Shown: one piece after another, positions 15,311-24,343 of the stretch
How the letters are laid out: each line of letters starts with the position of its first letter
How positions within the stretch are numbered: the stretch's first letter is position 1
NCBI RefSeq assembly: GCF_039544205.1
Contig: NZ_BAABLF010000030.1
Location: 1-64,000 of the forward strand
DNA from: Ferrimonas gelatinilytica
Lineage (GTDB): Bacteria > Pseudomonadota > Gammaproteobacteria > Enterobacterales > Shewanellaceae
DNA: 64,000 bases
Reading direction: 5' to 3'
Translations under genes and position numbers: made by a program
Notes under the pieces: model-generated
What the model saw: only the letters and a program-made list of their open reading frames with translations
Database searches by the model: none
What the model was told of the DNA's origin: nothing

Positions 15311-16882
15311 ATGACAGAAGCGCGCAGGGCAGCGATGACAGAAGCTGGGATGGATATGAATTTGAGGCGCGGGCCCACAACCGCCGGCGCACCGCGACGA
15401 TGGCGAACCCTGGGGGTGTTGTTGGCAGCAATGCTGACTCCCTCGCCATCCGTAACAGCCGCGGGGCAGGGCGGTGAAACCCCCACAGCGTTTAGCGGTG
15501 GTGTCGAGTTTGCCGGAGCGTCCGTGCTCTATCGCTTGGAGCGGGCCCTGCACTACGAGACTTTGGATAACGGCTTGCAGTTGCGGCTTCTGTCCCTGCC
15601 GGACAGCCCTGTGGTCTCCTTGGTAAGTCGTTTCGAGGTGGGCTCCCGTGACGAGTCGGCGCAGGAGCACGGTTATGCCCACCTGTTTGAACACCTGCTG
15701 TTTAAAGGCAGTGAGGCCGCACCGGGCGATGCCTACCAGCAGGCGATCGCTTCTTACGCGGGACGCTTCAATGCCACCACCGGGTTCGACGATACCCACT
15801 ACTACCTGACCTTGCCCAGCGAGGCGTTGCCCCTGGCACTCTTTCTCGAGGCGGATCGCTTCCGCCACCCTTTGCTGACCGTTGAGACGGTGGAGAACCA
15901 GAAAGGGGCGGTGCTGGAGGAGATGGCAATGCGGATTGATAATTTGCCCTACGTGCGTCTGGCCATGGACGCGCTGTTGCCGCTACTGGCGGATACCCCA
16001 TACGGACACTCGGTGATTGGCGATGAGGCTTCCATCTCGGCGGCCACGCCGGCGCGGTTAACGGCATTTCACCAGGCCCACTACCGGCCAGAGCGGATGC
16101 AACTGACACTGGTGGGCGACCTGCTGCCCCAGAGCCGAGACTGGGTGATGGAGCGCTTCGCGGATTGGGGCGATAACGCCACGACCCAAAGGGACGGTGC
16201 AGCGGTGGCCGGGGTGTCCGAGCGGGCGCGAAAGCCACTTTCTATTGCCCGGGAGAATTGGCACGCCGAGGTGGTCGACGCCCGGGGGCCTTGGCCGGTG
16301 TTGCTGTTGGGCTGGCACACGGTGCCGCCGACCCATCCCGATGCAGCAGCGGTGGCCTTGCTGGAGCGCCACCTGCTGCAAAGTACTGCCAGCTTGCTGG
16401 CGCAAACCCGACTGGATGATCCGGACCAGCTCTGGATGATGTCGCTTCCCCTGCCGATGGCGCTGCACGGGATGTCGGCGGTGGCACTGGTGCCTAGGGC
16501 CCGGGCTTCGCTGGATAGCCTTGCCCAGGCGGTGGCGGCACTGATCGAGGCGGTGGCCACCACGCCTCTGAGCCCAGCGAGGTTGGCGCGCTTGCAGCAG
16601 CAGTGGCTCGATGAACAGCTCGAAACCGTTGGGGATCCCCAGGCGCTGGCGTTGCAGCTCTCGTCAACGCTCGCCATCGATGAGGCCAAGCCGTTGACCG
16701 GCCCCTGGGAGCGGATTGTCGCGGTGACGCCGGCGGACCTGCAGCGGGTCGCCCAGCGATACTATCTCTCAGCCCAGCTTCGGCTGGATCTGCTGCCGCC
16801 CTGGTACCTGCGCTGGGGTAAACGGGTGTTGGAGTGGCTGCCGCAGAGCTGGGCGGATCGCATGGAGGCGTGGTGGTTATGA
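15311..16882 (+). CDS. M16 family zinc metallopeptidase, catalytic chain
   Basis: This protein of about 523 residues is an exported M16 peptidase. A signal-like segment (LGVLLAAMLTPSPSVTAAG) is followed by the inverted zinc motif HLFEH at residues 124-128, in the context HGYAHLFEHLLFKGS. The downstream glutamates are in GAVLEEMAM. Two M16 lobes follow, ending with VTPADLQRVAQRYY. The chain lacks the R/Y motif of the second half and is paired with the next gene, which has it. ATG 15311 has an AAGG element; the frame is open back to 15248, where it overlaps the GFA stop, and an ATG at 15353 is also possible. The overlap with the next gene implies translational coupling and a heterodimer. Confidence 0.87.
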   Translation: MTEARRAAMTEAGMDMNLRRGPTTAGAPRRWRTLGVLLAAMLTPSPSVTAAGQGGETPTAFSGGVEFAGASVLYRLERALHYETLDNGLQLRLLSLPDSPVVSLVSRFEVGSRDESAQEHGYAHLFEHLLFKGSEAAPGDAYQQAIASYAGRFNATTGFDDTHYYLTLPSEALPLALFLEADRFRHPLLTVETVENQKGAVLEEMAMRIDNLPYVRLAMDALLPLLADTPYGHSVIGDEASISAATPARLTAFHQAHYRPERMQLTLVGDLLPQSRDWVMERFADWGDNATTQRDGAAVAGVSERARKPLSIARENWHAEVVDARGPWPVLLLGWHTVPPTHPDAAAVALLERHLLQSTASLLAQTRLDDPDQLWMMSLPLPMALHGMSAVALVPRARASLDSLAQAVAALIEAVATTPLSPARLARLQQQWLDEQLETVGDPQALALQLSSTLAIDEAKPLTGPWERIVAVTPADLQRVAQRYYLSAQLRLDLLPPWYLRWGKRVLEWLPQSWADRMEAWWL

Positions 16883-18405
16883 TGGGCACAGCAAAGGTTG
16901 CCCCCGGGTGGGGCAAGGGTGCGAGTGCGCCGTGGGGCCAGGCTCTGGGCCTGCTGTTGAGCGCGATGGCCATCGTCATCCTTCAAGGTTGTCACTCACG
17001 GCCTATCAGCTTCTCCGAACCGTCTGCGGTGACGCTGCCGCAATTTGCGCCCCTGCCCGGGGCACCTGAGATCCCGGCACTGGCCCTGCCGCAGAGACTC
17101 GAGGCCAAGGTGTCTATATTGCCCTCGGGACATCCCTGGCACGCCATGGCGCTGCCGCCATCGGGACGGCAGAGCCTCACCCTGGTGGCTCTGAGCGCCG
17201 AGCCCTACGGCCAGATCCGCTTCCTGGCCGAGGCGCTGCGGTTGCAGCGACTGGCATTGATGCAAAGAGTAGACCTGCCCTGCATCGATACCCTGAAGAT
17301 CAGTGCCCAGCTGCACAGCGTGGCCCTGCAGCTCAGCTGTCCCGACTCGGTGGCCTGGGGAGATGCCCTGGCGTTGCTGGTGAGGATGGTGGACCCGGAG
17401 GAGTACCGGAGACTGGATCTGCGCGAAGCAGCGCGTCGTCGGGCGGTGACTGACCGGATCAACGGTGCCGTCGACGGGGAGATGGACAGGGTCTGGCGTG
17501 AACTCCTGTTGGGGCGGGATCACCCCTATGTGCGTGCGCTTGACGAGGCGCCGACTCAGGATAGGGCCGATCGGCGCCTACAGCAGGCCCTTTCGCAGCT
17601 GCACCGCCAGTCCCGCTGGCAAGTGATCACCCGCAGCCGTGTCTCGGCCACCGAGGAACTGGCTTCGGCGCTGTCTGCCCCGATGGACGCCCTGATGGCA
17701 CTGGATGCCCAGGTGGCATCCTCTTCAGCGCAGGCGTCGGTTTCTCTTGCGCCAGAAGCCACCGCCAGGGTGCCCGGGGGAGCGATCCACCTGCTGGATG
17801 CCCCCGGCAGTGCCCAGCTCCAGGTTTACCTGGGTTACCGCATGCCCGAGAGCGGGGAGGCGGGCAAATCCGGCGACGAAGCACAGGGCACTCTGATTTG
17901 TGAGTCGCTGGCGGCCTGGCTTGGGCGCAGTTTTACCGGTCGACTGTTTTACGACCTGCGGGAGGTGCGAGGCTGGACCTACGGGATCCACGGTTACTGC
18001 GCCGCCAGCCCGATGGCCACTATGCTGACTTTCTCCGGCAGTACGCGACTTGAGCACAGTGGGGCTTTTGTTTCCGGTGTGCTGGATCATCTTGCCCGTG
18101 CCGCCGAGGAGGCGCCGCCGAAAGCGGAGGTCCGCGCGGTCCAGCGCTACGCGGTGAGCCGTGCCCGGGTGGCGACCGCCAGCGAAGACGCGGCCTTGTG
18201 GGAATACCTGTCGCGACTGGTTCACCCCCGCCCGCCGCTGGCGCCCTGGCTACAAGCTCAGGATGGGGGGGCGTTGCGGCAAGCGGCGGCAACTCTGTTC
18301 GCCCGTCCGCCGGTGATCCTGCTCAGGGGCGATGCCCGGCGGATCCGGCAGGACCTGAACGCCAAGCTGCCCCAGTGGCCTATCGTGATGGTGCCTTCCC
18401 GTTAG
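16879..18405 (+). CDS. M16 family peptidase-like lipoprotein, non-catalytic R/Y chain
   Basis: This protein of about 508 residues has a lipoprotein signal (ALGLLLSAMAIVILQGC, lipobox LQGC). It has the M16 fold but no HxxEH zinc motif. It keeps the R/Y signature FYDLREVRGWTYGIHG, which in two-chain M16B enzymes completes the active site of the partner. The ATG overlaps the upstream stop by four bases (ATGA). Together with the HLFEH chain it should form a periplasmic oligopeptidase, membrane-tethered by this subunit. The substrate is unknown. The wide start region includes an upstream frame back to 16834 that lies inside the previous gene and is rejected. Confidence 0.85.
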   Translation: MMGTAKVAPGWGKGASAPWGQALGLLLSAMAIVILQGCHSRPISFSEPSAVTLPQFAPLPGAPEIPALALPQRLEAKVSILPSGHPWHAMALPPSGRQSLTLVALSAEPYGQIRFLAEALRLQRLALMQRVDLPCIDTLKISAQLHSVALQLSCPDSVAWGDALALLVRMVDPEEYRRLDLREAARRRAVTDRINGAVDGEMDRVWRELLLGRDHPYVRALDEAPTQDRADRRLQQALSQLHRQSRWQVITRSRVSATEELASALSAPMDALMALDAQVASSSAQASVSLAPEATARVPGGAIHLLDAPGSAQLQVYLGYRMPESGEAGKSGDEAQGTLICESLAAWLGRSFTGRLFYDLREVRGWTYGIHGYCAASPMATMLTFSGSTRLEHSGAFVSGVLDHLARAAEEAPPKAEVRAVQRYAVSRARVATASEDAALWEYLSRLVHPRPPLAPWLQAQDGGALRQAAATLFARPPVILLRGDARRIRQDLNAKLPQWPIVMVPSR

Positions 18406-18550
18406 GAGGGTGCGCGATTGCTGACGGTGCAGGGTACGAGCCTGGTTCCAGCGCAATTCGAGTGCAATTCGAGCGCAAGGGTGGCGTGTTCTACGCTTGA
18501 AGTTCCGGGGTTGGCCCGGGAGAGGCTGCAAATCTTGAGGAGAGGTCGCG

Positions 18551-18988
18551 ATGAAGCTGGGAAGCTGTACTTTGGCCGTCACCCTGCTGCTGATGGGCCA
18601 CAGCGGCGCCGGTGAGTTGCTCGACGTGGATCCGCCCGCAGAGGCGACATCGATGCTGTCGTCCGCCAGTCCGGTGATGCGGATGGAGACGCTGCTGAAG
18701 AGTGCCCTGGCGGCGCATGCCGACACCGAGGTGATCGTCAGCCGGGTTGAGCTGCCCCCTCATACAACGCTGCCGGAACACTGGCACCCTGGCGAGGAGT
18801 TTGCTTACGTGATCGAGGGCCAGGTCTTCCTTTGGCTGGGGGAGCAGAGCGTGAGCGGCCATGCGGGGGAGCTGCTCAAAGTCCCCTACAAGCAGGCACA
18901 CTGGGCCGGTACCGGCGATGAGGGCGCGACCTTACTGATCTTCCGCGTCCATGAAGCGGGTGAGCCGGAGCGGGTGGCTGTGGAGTGA
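18551..18988 (+). CDS. Exported cupin-domain protein
   Basis: This is a 145-residue single cupin with a signal peptide (LGSCTLAVTLLLMGHSGAG). Cupin motif 1 is LPEHWHPGEEFAYVIEGQV, with His, His, Glu metal ligands and a Gly. Motif 2 is around GELLKVPYKQAHWAGTGD, with the third His. It probably binds a metal in the periplasm, but there is no evidence for a reaction. AGGAGAGG at 18538-18545 precedes the ATG. It follows the M16 pair by 145 bases and may or may not share its promoter. Confidence 0.82.
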   Translation: MKLGSCTLAVTLLLMGHSGAGELLDVDPPAEATSMLSSASPVMRMETLLKSALAAHADTEVIVSRVELPPHTTLPEHWHPGEEFAYVIEGQVFLWLGEQSVSGHAGELLKVPYKQAHWAGTGDEGATLLIFRVHEAGEPERVAVE

Positions 18989-19383
18989 ATACGGTCTGGC
19001 CGGGTGGACTCTTCACGCCACTGCCTTGATGGCAACTTTGCCGGCCCTGATATCGCTGTTCTTAATCCTGCTATACCCTAGCTTTCGCGAAGACAACTTG
19101 GTGCTCGACTGCACCAAGCTCTTAGGAACTCGGATCTAGGCCCTTGTTCCTAAGAGCCGGATCAAACTCTGATGCTTCTGGGCTTACACGAAGGTGGAGC
19201 ATATTTAGGATCAGCAATTTAGGCTTGTGGCAGCTACCGCCTGATCCCGAAGAGAAAACTCGCTTTGGCCCTGAGGCCCCATCTTTTCGTTGACCCGGAT
19301 CACACTCTGCTGTGTCCGCCGCGCATTATTTTTCCCAGGCGGCATCCTATCGCATCAAAAATGTCTCGGCAGGAGTAGAGCGC
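18989..19383. other. Intergenic region with CTAG-type and dispersed repeats
   Basis: It holds imperfect CTAGGAAC-type repeats (around 19117-19152) and one copy of a 39-bp dispersed element at 19174-19212 described separately. No gene is seen. A frame starting at 18951 runs through here but lacks support. Confidence 0.5.
19174..19212 (+). repeat. 39-bp dispersed intergenic repeat, copy A
   Basis: This copy starts GCTTCTGGGCTTACACG and ends GTGGAGCATATTTAGGATC. It matches the reverse complement of 29121-29159 at 35 of 39 positions. Confidence 0.8.
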
Positions 19384-19743
19384 GTGGATAGGGTGTTTGG
19401 AATGGCAGGGTTGCTGGGGTTGTGGCTGCTGGGTGAGGGGATAAGCGCTCACTTCGGCCTACCGGTGCCAGGCTCGGTGATCGGTCTGATGTTGCTGTTT
19501 GTGATCCTCTGCCTTAAGGGGGGGATCCCCACTGGGGTGGCCAGCGCCAGCGACAGCCTGCTGAAGTACTTGGCGATGCTCTTCGTGCCCGCCGGTGTCG
19601 GCATCATGGTGTATGGCGAAGTGTTGCTGGATGTCTGGTTGCCCACCTCCGTGGCGGTGGTTCTGGCCACGCTGCTGACCCTGGGGATCAGCGCCACTGT
19701 GATGGCGGTGTCGATCCGATTGAGCCGGAGCCGTGAACTATGA
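19384..19743 (+). CDS. lrgA: LrgA/CidA family holin-like protein
   Basis: The inner-membrane protein has about 119 residues and four helices. The LrgA/CidA signature is FGLPVPGSVIGLMLLFVILC near residue 30, followed by LLKYLAMLFVPAGVGIMVYG. Family members act with LrgB in export of metabolites such as pyruvate or in autolysis control; they were first described as holin/antiholin-like. AGGAG at 19371-19375 with eight-base spacing supports the GTG at 19384. The frame is open to a GTG at 19312, which would add residues not typical of the family. The stop overlaps the lrgB start. Confidence 0.88.
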   Translation: MDRVFGMAGLLGLWLLGEGISAHFGLPVPGSVIGLMLLFVILCLKGGIPTGVASASDSLLKYLAMLFVPAGVGIMVYGEVLLDVWLPTSVAVVLATLLTLGISATVMAVSIRLSRSREL

Positions 19744-20438
19744 TGGCGCATATCCTCGAGCAGCCCGGTTTCTACCTGATGCTGACCCTGCTCTGCTTTG
19801 GTGTGGGACAGTGGGTGTTTGAGCGCAGCGGCCGCCATACCCTGGCCAACCCGGTGACCATTGCGGCCATTGGGGTGATCGCCACCCTGCTGGTGCTGGA
19901 GGTGCCCTACGAGCAGTATTTCGAGGGGGCACAGATCCTGCACTTCCTGCTGGGGCCCGCAACGGTGGCATTGGCGGTGCCCCTCTATCGCCAGATGCAT
20001 CACCTCAAGCGGCTGTGGCTGCCCATCGTGCTGGCGATCTTGGCCTCGGTCAGTATCAGCTTTACCGGTGCCATCCAACTGTCCCGCTGGCTCGGGATGG
20101 ATGGGGAGTTGGGCAATGCGCTGGGGCTTAAATCCGTGACGGTGCCGGTGGCGATGGGGATCAGTGAGCACATCGATACCACGGTGTCATTGACCATTGT
20201 CTTTGTGGTGATCACCGGTAACCTGGGCAGTATCATCGGCAGCAGTGTTCTGGGTCGTTTCGGAGTTCGTGACCCGCGTGTGATGGGGCTGGCGCTGGGG
20301 GCCACCTCCCACGGTCAGGGTACGGCGCGGGCGTTCGACCTTCACCCGGAGTCCGGTGCTTTTGCCGGCCTGGCAATGGCGCTGACGGCGGTGTTTGCCT
20401 CGCTGCTGATGCCGCTCATCTACAGCCTGATGCACTGA
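19740..20438 (+). CDS. lrgB: LrgB/CidB family membrane protein
   Basis: The 232-residue protein has about seven helices and the LrgB features: LLGPATVALAVPLYRQ, then GLKSVTVPVAMGISEH and GLALGATSHGQGTARAF. The ATG overlaps the lrgA stop (ATGA), giving a lrgAB operon. With LrgA it would act as a membrane export module. A strong terminator follows. Confidence 0.92.
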   Translation: MMAHILEQPGFYLMLTLLCFGVGQWVFERSGRHTLANPVTIAAIGVIATLLVLEVPYEQYFEGAQILHFLLGPATVALAVPLYRQMHHLKRLWLPIVLAILASVSISFTGAIQLSRWLGMDGELGNALGLKSVTVPVAMGISEHIDTTVSLTIVFVVITGNLGSIIGSSVLGRFGVRDPRVMGLALGATSHGQGTARAFDLHPESGAFAGLAMALTAVFASLLMPLIYSLMH

Positions 20439-20474
20439 GGGCCACTCGTCCTGGCGATGAGGGCAGGAAAAAGA

Positions 20475-20512
20475 AACGGGAGGCGCCCATCACTGGGCGC
20501 CTCCCGTTTTTT
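20475..20512. terminator. Bidirectional terminator between lrgB and the OYE-like gene
   Basis: The stem AACGGGAGGCGCCC / GGGCGCCTCCCGTT (14 bp) has a six-base loop and T-runs on both strands. It serves two convergent genes. Confidence 0.92.
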
Positions 20513-20532
20513 GTACCTAGGGCGGTGTTCTT

Positions 20533-21561
20533 TTAGGCCGGTTCTTCCTGGTGGGCGAGGGCGCGGGGCAGCATCTGCTGGCGGCGGAAGGCGTCAGGAT
20601 CCTTGAGGATCGCCCGGCCTACCGCTGCCAGATCCAGCCAGCCCTCGGAGAGTGCCTGCTCCATGTATTCCGCAGACTCGATCCCGCCGACACCGATTAC
20701 CGGTGCCCCCACCTGACCGCACAGGGCGCGGGACTCCTCCACCAGGTACCCTTCGCCTCGGCGCGACTTAGGCCGGTTCCAGCCACCGATGCCAGAGGAG
20801 ACATCGATCAGGCTGACGCCGGCCGCCACCAGCCGTCGGGCCACCTCTTTCATCTGGGATTGGCTCAACCCCTCCGGGTAACCATCCTGGCCGGGGATCC
20901 GCACCATGATCTCCAGGGTGGGGGCGGCGAGACGGATCCCCTCGATGATCTCCATCAGCAGGCGGGCACGGTTCTCCAGGCTGCCACCATAGCGATCCTG
21001 GCGCTGGTTGGTCAGGGGAGAAAGCCACTGGTTGAGGCCGTAGCCATGGGCGCAGTGGATCTCCACCAGGTCAAAGCCCGCCAGCTCGGCCCGCCGTGCG
21101 GCACCGATGAAGTCCTGGCGCCAGGCCTGGATATCGGCATCCGTCATCGCCCTAGGGGTTTCCAGGGTGCGGTCATAGGCGGGAACGGCGATCCCGGAGG
21201 GGCCCATGAGATCGCCGCTTATCTCGGCGCTGGCCTTGCCACCACAGTGGGTTAGCTGCAGGCCGGTTTTGACCCCCTGTTGATGAAGAAGCTGGGCAAG
21301 TCGAGTCAGCCCCGGCAGGCAGTCATCGCTGTGGGCACCCAACTGGTTGGGATCGCCGCGGCCGGCCAGGGAGACAAAGCTGTACTCCACCATCACCAGG
21401 GCGGCGCCGGAGCGGGTAAGGCGCTCGTAGTGGGCCAGGGTGGCTTCGGTGGCAAGACCTTCAGTGTCGGCGGTTTGCGAGGCCATCGGCGGCACCACCA
21501 GGCGGTTTTCCAGGATCAGGCCGCTGGCCAGGGCCAGGGGGCGAAAGCGCAGTTCAGTCAT
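20533..21561 (-). CDS. NADH:flavin oxidoreductase / old yellow enzyme family
   Basis: This 342-residue cytoplasmic flavoprotein is a TIM barrel binding FMN. It begins ELRFRPLALASGLILENRLVV, the family N-terminus. It has the VEIHCAHGYGLNQWLSP motif with substrate-binding His residues, QDRYGGSLENRARL, and VIGVGGIES near the phosphate-binding end. Members reduce enones or nitro compounds with NAD(P)H, and the natural substrate is unknown. The start at 21561 fits the family N-terminus; the frame is open 60 codons upstream, but that part is hydrophilic and unlike the family. It is divergent from an MFS gene. Confidence 0.88.
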   Translation of the reverse strand: MTELRFRPLALASGLILENRLVVPPMASQTADTEGLATEATLAHYERLTRSGAALVMVEYSFVSLAGRGDPNQLGAHSDDCLPGLTRLAQLLHQQGVKTGLQLTHCGGKASAEISGDLMGPSGIAVPAYDRTLETPRAMTDADIQAWRQDFIGAARRAELAGFDLVEIHCAHGYGLNQWLSPLTNQRQDRYGGSLENRARLLMEIIEGIRLAAPTLEIMVRIPGQDGYPEGLSQSQMKEVARRLVAAGVSLIDVSSGIGGWNRPKSRRGEGYLVEESRALCGQVGAPVIGVGGIESAEYMEQALSEGWLDLAAVGRAILKDPDAFRRQQMLPRALAHQEEPA

Positions 21562-21785
21562 GATAAAGCTCTGGGTATCAGGCAAGTGGGCACAGTGTAC
21601 AGAGCGGAATCCTGATGGGAAGGGAGCGGGATCACAGGGCGTCGGCAAACAAACGAAAAGGCTGATCTTCACCATAACGATTATTCGTTTTACCTGTCTG
21701 TCATCTGGCTCCAGACTGCGCGCGTTTACTGCTTGACTCACCCTATCGAGTCCCTGTTTTTCGGCCCTTATTGGAGTCTCCGCCG

Positions 21786-22964
21786 TTGCAACACGCCGCC
21801 GTTCCCGTCCCCCGAGACCGCCTTATTGTGCCTGTCCTCGGGCTTTTCCTGTTCGCCATCGCGGCGGGCTTCCTGATGAGCCTGCTTCCCCTGTCACTGT
21901 CGGGGCGCGGACTGTCGGCGGAACTGGCGGCGTGGCTGGCCAGTGCCTTCTATGCCGGGTTGCTGCTTGGTGCGATGCGGATCGAACCCGTGGTGCGTGT
22001 GCTTGGCCATCGCCGTGCCCTGGTGGCTTTTTTGTCCCTGCTGGCGATGACCGTGGTGGCGATGTCGTTGTGGAGTTCGGCAGCGCTCTGGCTGGGGGCC
22101 CGCCTGGTGGCGGGGGCGGCCACCGCCGGCATCTTCGTGGTGGTGGAGTCCTGGCTACTGCTGGTGGACGACGAGCGTCAGCGCGCCCGCCGCCTCGCAC
22201 TCTACATGACCGCCCTCTATGGCGGTAACGCCCTGGGGCAGATCCTGATCACCCCGGTGGGCGTCGCCGGTAGCCTGCCTTTTGCTCTGGTGGGGCTGCT
22301 GTTGGTGCTGGCCCTGTTACCCCCCTTGCTGGTGCGTCGTGGTGCACCCCGGTTGCAGGTGCATCACCGTCTTGGCCTGCGTGCGGTCAAACGGCTGAGC
22401 CGCCCTGCGGTGCTGGGTTGCTGGGTCTCCGGCTTGCTGTTAGGCCCGCTATACGGCCTGCTACCGCTTTACCTGATTCAACGCCCGGAACTGGCGGGGC
22501 AGAGCGGCCCGATGATGGCGCTGCTGATTGTCGGCGGCATGGGGGTTCAACCCATTGCCGGAGCGCTCTCTGCTCGCTATAGCCGGACGTTGCTGCTGGC
22601 GCTGTTCAACCTGATGGGGATGCTGGGGATCCTGGTGCTGCTGCTGGCGGAGTCGGTGGTGGGGATCGGGATGGCGCTGGTGCTGGTGGGGGCCGCAGCC
22701 TTTGCCCTCTACCCGGTGGCGATCGCCCAGGCGTGCCAAGGTCAGGCCAACAGCCGCATCGTCTCCATCACCGAGTTGATGTTGCTCTGTTATAGCCTGG
22801 GTTCTGTGGTGGGACCACTGTTGGCCCAATGGAGCACGGGATCCCTGACCCAACTGCCGCTCTACCTGGGGATCGTCTTCTCCGCGACCAGCATCTACAT
22901 GCTGGTGCAGGCTGCCGCCGGGACAGAGTCTGCGGTGATGGAGCCGCCGGCGGGACTGGATTGA
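21786..22964 (+). CDS. MFS transporter, YcaD-like
   Basis: The protein has about 392 residues and twelve predicted helices. Landmarks are the first helix IVPVLGLFLFAIAAGFLM, GLLLGAMRIEPVVRVLGHRR at the MFS signature loop, and VVVESWLLLVDDERQRARR, a motif shared with YcaD-type carriers. The substrate is unknown. A TTG at 21786, eight bases after TTGGAG (21771-21776), is the best start; a TTG at 21771 is in frame and possible. It is divergent from the flavin oxidoreductase, so they may share a control region of about 220 bp. Confidence 0.82.
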   Translation: MQHAAVPVPRDRLIVPVLGLFLFAIAAGFLMSLLPLSLSGRGLSAELAAWLASAFYAGLLLGAMRIEPVVRVLGHRRALVAFLSLLAMTVVAMSLWSSAALWLGARLVAGAATAGIFVVVESWLLLVDDERQRARRLALYMTALYGGNALGQILITPVGVAGSLPFALVGLLLVLALLPPLLVRRGAPRLQVHHRLGLRAVKRLSRPAVLGCWVSGLLLGPLYGLLPLYLIQRPELAGQSGPMMALLIVGGMGVQPIAGALSARYSRTLLLALFNLMGMLGILVLLLAESVVGIGMALVLVGAAAFALYPVAIAQACQGQANSRIVSITELMLLCYSLGSVVGPLLAQWSTGSLTQLPLYLGIVFSATSIYMLVQAAAGTESAVMEPPAGLD

Positions 22965-22986
22965 GTAGCGAGTGAATTCCTAAATT

Positions 22987-23134
22987 CTAGATCCTAGATC
23001 CTAGATCCTAGATCCTAGGAACTAGATCCTAGGAACCAGGAACCAGGAACTAGATCCTAGGAACCAGGAACCAGGAACCAGGAACCAGGAACCAGGAACC
23101 AGAAATCAGGAACTAAATCCTAGGAGCTAGGGAT
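22987..23134. repeat. CTAG-rich heptamer tandem repeat array 1
   Basis: About 21 units of seven bases follow one another. They are mainly CTAGATC, CTAGGAA and CCAGGAA, changing in blocks. It lies between convergent genes, just before a terminator. CTAG is normally rare in such genomes. Confidence 0.9.
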
Positions 23135-23138
23135 AGAG

Positions 23139-23177
23139 AAACGGGGCTTCAAGCATCTGCTTGAAGCCCCGTTTTTT
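23139..23177. terminator. Bidirectional terminator between MFS gene and hdfR-like gene
   Basis: The stem ACGGGGCTTCAAGC / GCTTGAAGCCCCGT has an ATCT loop, a T6 run on the plus strand and an A-run before it. Confidence 0.92.
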
Positions 23178-23219
23178 GTTTCTATTGGCGCCGCCACTCG
23201 AAGGCGTACGTCGAAGGAT

Positions 23220-24098
23220 TCAGTGGCCCAGCTGCTGCAGGGTGAAGGCAGAAGCGGGATCGGTTTGGCTGATCAGCCGCTCTATCCGCTCGATGGTGCC
23301 CAACGAGGAGGTGCCTTTGCGGTAGCTGAGGTAGACCGGTCGCTGCCACAGCTCATTGTCCGCCACGGCGAACAGCTGTCCTGAATCCAGCAGGGGCTGG
23401 GCGAGGGAGAGGGGCAGGTAGGCGGCGCCACCTTTCTCCAGGATGAAGTCCAGGGCGATGCGAGCGGTGGAGGTGCGCAGCAGGGGCGGGGGAAGCCGCG
23501 GATGGCGCACCGCATGCTCCGAGGCGAAGCGGGTGCCCCAATCGACATAGACGTATTTGGCAGAAAGGGCCTGCTCGGTGGTGGCGGGCTCGGTGGCCAC
23601 CAGCACCAGCTCCAGCTGCGCCACCACCTTGCAGACCAGGTCGTCCGATTTCATGGGGTCAAACAACAGCCCCAGGTCCAGGGTCCGGTCCAACAGGGCG
23701 GCGTTGATCTGCTCCCGGCCAAGGGATTGAGCGCTGAAGCCGAACCCTTCGAAAGCATCGGTGATAAGGCTCAGGCAGTGCTGCAGATAGGCATCCCAGA
23801 TGTTGGGGGTACCGGCGATGGAGAGTTGGATTGACTTGTTGCCCTCCAGGGCCAGTTCCAGCTTGGCCTGAGCCAGGGTCTCCACCATCACCTCGGCGTA
23901 GCCGATGAGGCGCTCACCGGCGGAGGTGAGCTTGATGGCGTTGCGATCTCGCACGAATAGCTGGGTATCGAAGAAGCTCTCCAGCTGCTTGATGCGGGCG
24001 CTGACCGCCGCCTGAGTGATGTAGAGATCCGCCGCTGCCTTGCCAAAATGGCGTTGACGGGCCACCGCCAGGAAGGTTCGAAAGACTTTTACGTCCAT
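23220..24098 (-). CDS. LysR family regulator, HdfR-like
   Basis: This 292-residue DNA-binding regulator has an N-terminal winged helix (VKVFRTFLAVARQRHFGKAA, then LYITQAAVSARIKQLE) very close to E. coli HdfR. Its effector domain follows from about residue 90. HdfR represses flhDC and controls glutamate synthase genes in enterics; whether it does so here is unknown. The start at 24098 begins the family N-terminus exactly. It is divergent from the ATP-grasp gene with about 245 bp between, which could hold its own operator. Confidence 0.82.
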   Translation of the reverse strand: MDVKVFRTFLAVARQRHFGKAAADLYITQAAVSARIKQLESFFDTQLFVRDRNAIKLTSAGERLIGYAEVMVETLAQAKLELALEGNKSIQLSIAGTPNIWDAYLQHCLSLITDAFEGFGFSAQSLGREQINAALLDRTLDLGLLFDPMKSDDLVCKVVAQLELVLVATEPATTEQALSAKYVYVDWGTRFASEHAVRHPRLPPPLLRTSTARIALDFILEKGGAAYLPLSLAQPLLDSGQLFAVADNELWQRPVYLSYRKGTSSLGTIERIERLISQTDPASAFTLQQLGH

Positions 24099-24343
24099 GA
24101 GGTTACTCGAAAAATGGAGTCATCGGCGGAATCATAAGTCGCAATTGTCGTTTCGACAAAAACTAATGGTTTTTCTTTGCCCGGATGCTGCTTTATAAAG
24201 CGCGCTCCGGGCGTCTTGCCCACAATTATGGCGCCTCAGCCCGTCTGCTGCCGGGGCTCTTTTTCCTGTTCTGGCCCTGTGCGCGAAGCGCTCTGCGACG
24301 CCCCCTGGCGGCGCCCGGCCTGTTTTGATGAGTGACAAAGATC

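Noticed and set aside
22987..23134. CRISPR array
   Set aside because: The units are seven bases long, without spacers and without cas genes nearby, so it is a simple tandem repeat.
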